From an uncultured Draconibacterium sp. (GTDB lineage Bacteria > Bacteroidota > Bacteroidia > Bacteroidales > Prolixibacteraceae): 64,000 nucleotides of DNA. The stretch spans positions 1,212,501 through 1,276,500 of the forward strand of contig NZ_OY781365.1 of assembly GCF_963676815.1 (NCBI RefSeq). Direction: 5' to 3'. Numbering within the stretch: the first letter of the stretch is position 1; the number at the start of each line of letters is the position of its first letter. The notes under the pieces were generated by a model that searched no databases, was not told the DNA's origin, and worked only from the letters and a program-made list of their open reading frames with translations. Of this stretch, positions 62,761 to 64,000 are shown piece by piece. The translations under genes were made by a program, and so were the position numbers.

Positions 62761-64000
62761 TTATACCGATAGCATAATATCAGTTAGCGAATCTTCGGGT
62801 TGCAAATTGAGTTTTTTGCGCAATTTATAACGATGGTTTTCAACTCCACGAATTGATATGCCCAAAAGCGGCGCTATTTCTTTCGACGATAAATTCATCC
62901 GTAGGTATGCACAAAGCTGTAAATCGCTTGAGGTGAGTTCGGGGTATTTGCTTTTCATCTTTTGAAAGAATTGTTCGTGTGCCCGTTCAAAATTGTTTTC
63001 AAAAATCTGGCGGTCATCTCTACTCGATATGTTTTCGTCAATCTTATTGTTTAAATAGTTGAAATATTTATCGGGATAACGCGATCCCAACTCTTCCTTT
63101 TGTTTTCTGACAATATTTTTGAGGTCGAGCAGAAATTCATTCTTACGAATAATAGCCATTGTGGAGTTAGCCAACTCTTTACTTTTAAATCGTACTTCAT
63201 CACGCAATTTCTCATTTCGTAATCGAATGAGTTCGCGTTCGCGTTTTTCATGCTGTAACTGTTCCTTTTTTCGGGTTTGTTTTACTCCCCACCTGCGGAA
63301 TAACAATAATGCACCGATTAAAATAAACATATAAAAAAAGATGGCCAGTTTGGTGGCCAAAAGTGATGGCCGCACCTCAAAACTAAAGTTATATATTTGG
63401 CTTTCGTGGCCCCAAATATCAACAGCTTTTACGTGAAGATTGTAGTTTCCGCGCGGCAGTCGTTCAAAATTAAACTCAGGGTTATCGGTACTTTCCGACC
63501 ACTCGAGATTTAAGCCTTCAAGAAAATATTTGTATGAAACCGGAAATTCATTGAGCATAGGAAACGAAAACCTGAAATGAAGGTTGTTTAGCGTATTCTT
63601 AATTTCTGCATTTTTTGTATTCAGCGGTAAATAAACCGATCTGCCGCTATTTGTTTGCAGCTCTATGCTTCTAACTGCGGGAGTATAATTACTCATTAGA
63701 TTGGTTGTTGAGTCGCTAATCGATGCATCAAGAAATGCAACCCCATTTTGCAAACACAAAATTCCGGTATATTCATTAACCGGCAATATATTTTCGAATC
63801 CTTCAACCAAAAGCGGATCTTTAAACAATGATGTTGGAAACTCTTTTATTAGCTGAATATTGGTTTGTACTATTGAGAACAAACCAATGGATGAGGCCTG
63901 AATAAACCAATAGTAATTATTTGGTGCAGGAATTATGCGATTGGCTGACGCATATTTCCCCAAACTTGCATTTAAAGTATCGTAGGGTGTAATTGCATCG
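62761..64000 (-). CDS. Y_Y_Y-domain sensor with LuxR-type helix-turn-helix (5' end outside window)
   Basis: Open to the window edge; at least 412 codons are visible. The frame has no stop between 63963 and 64000, so the TTG at 63963 is not the true start. The Y_Y_Y domain (about the first 215 visible residues; YKYFLEGLNLEWSESTDNPE, LPRGNYNLHVKAVDIWGHES) is periplasmic. A membrane helix (AIFFYMFILIGALLLF) and a coiled coil follow. The C-terminal LuxR-type HTH is YPELTSSDLQLCAYLRMNLS with SKEIAPLLGISIRGVENHRY. It is a one-component membrane-bound sensor-regulator; a propeller is expected in the missing N-terminus. Confidence 0.85.
   Translation of the reverse strand, partial: DAITPYDTLNASLGKYASANRIIPAPNNYYWFIQASSIGLFSIVQTNIQLIKEFPTSLFKDPLLVEGFENILPVNEYTGILCLQNGVAFLDASISDSTTNLMSNYTPAVRSIELQTNSGRSVYLPLNTKNAEIKNTLNNLHFRFSFPMLNEFPVSYKYFLEGLNLEWSESTDNPEFNFERLPRGNYNLHVKAVDIWGHESQIYNFSFEVRPSLLATKLAIFFYMFILIGALLLFRRWGVKQTRKKEQLQHEKRERELIRLRNEKLRDEVRFKSKELANSTMAIIRKNEFLLDLKNIVRKQKEELGSRYPDKYFNYLNNKIDENISSRDDRQIFENNFERAHEQFFQKMKSKYPELTSSDLQLCAYLRMNLSSKEIAPLLGISIRGVENHRYKLRKKLNLQPEDSLTDIMLSV

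Overview
The window looks like a chromosomal segment of an anaerobic or facultative marine-type Bacteroidota, probably order Marinilabiliales (Prolixibacteraceae-like). This rests on the Bacteroidota-type 16S 5' end, promoters of the TTG-N18/21-TAnnTTTG class, start codons mostly without Shine-Dalgarno sequences, a type IX secretion sorting domain, two-component regulator propeller sensors, LpxH/LpxK lipid A genes and tandem TonB proteins. No database search was possible, so the family level is inference.

Layout. 1-4325 (minus strand): an rRNA operon, 16S - tRNA-Ile(GAU) - tRNA-Ala(UGC) - 23S (cut by the window start), with two tandem promoters upstream. 4326-19666 (minus): a continuous nitrogen-fixation island in transcription order nifH-nifI1-nifI2-nifD-nifK-nifE-nifN-nifB-nifX-like-[2Fe-2S] ferredoxin-nifV-porin-HEPN protein-modA-modB-modC. 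The two PII-like nifI genes between nifH and nifD, the short NifK and the roughly 50-residue insertion in NifD point to the anaerobe type of Mo-nitrogenase. The gap upstream of nifH carries a good sigma-54 -24/-12 promoter and, further out, two 16-bp dyads whose centres are exactly 100 bp apart. A GAF-AAA+-Fis activator of NifA type lies 8 kb away (27349-28923). 20102-26464 (plus): a marR-RND efflux operon whose RND pump has an apparent 1-base deletion at its 5' end. 26805-43597: a mix of housekeeping and envelope genes (glycosyltransferase, ECF sigma factor, dihydroorotase, secreted proteins, rmuC, ung, fabH-like, lpxH, ribF, prmC). 43638-55848: ribD, cardiolipin synthase, a five-gene lpxK-punA-SMP30-prsW-dehydratase operon, sppA, folK and hflX. 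55925-64000: two TonB paralogues, a 1347-residue hybrid histidine kinase, tRNA-Ala(GGC), a response regulator that is only a receiver domain, and the C-terminal part of a Y_Y_Y/LuxR-type sensor-regulator.

Working together. The nif island is close to self-sufficient for a Mo-nitrogenase: molybdate uptake (modABC, perhaps with the porin), homocitrate (nifV), cofactor assembly (nifB, nifEN, nifX-like), electron carrier (ferredoxin), structural genes (nifHDK) and post-translational ammonia switch-off (nifI1/I2). Strong stem-loops after nifK and between nifE and nifN may set different mRNA levels for structural and assembly genes, and nifK has a perfect Shine-Dalgarno sequence, rare in this phylum.

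The most unusual non-coding features are three repeat-type elements, each sitting between the 3' ends of convergent genes: a six-unit array of exactly 42-bp period (26505-26756), a 21/42-bp array (47402-47668) and a roughly 380-bp element bounded by 10-bp inverted repeats (44768-45147).
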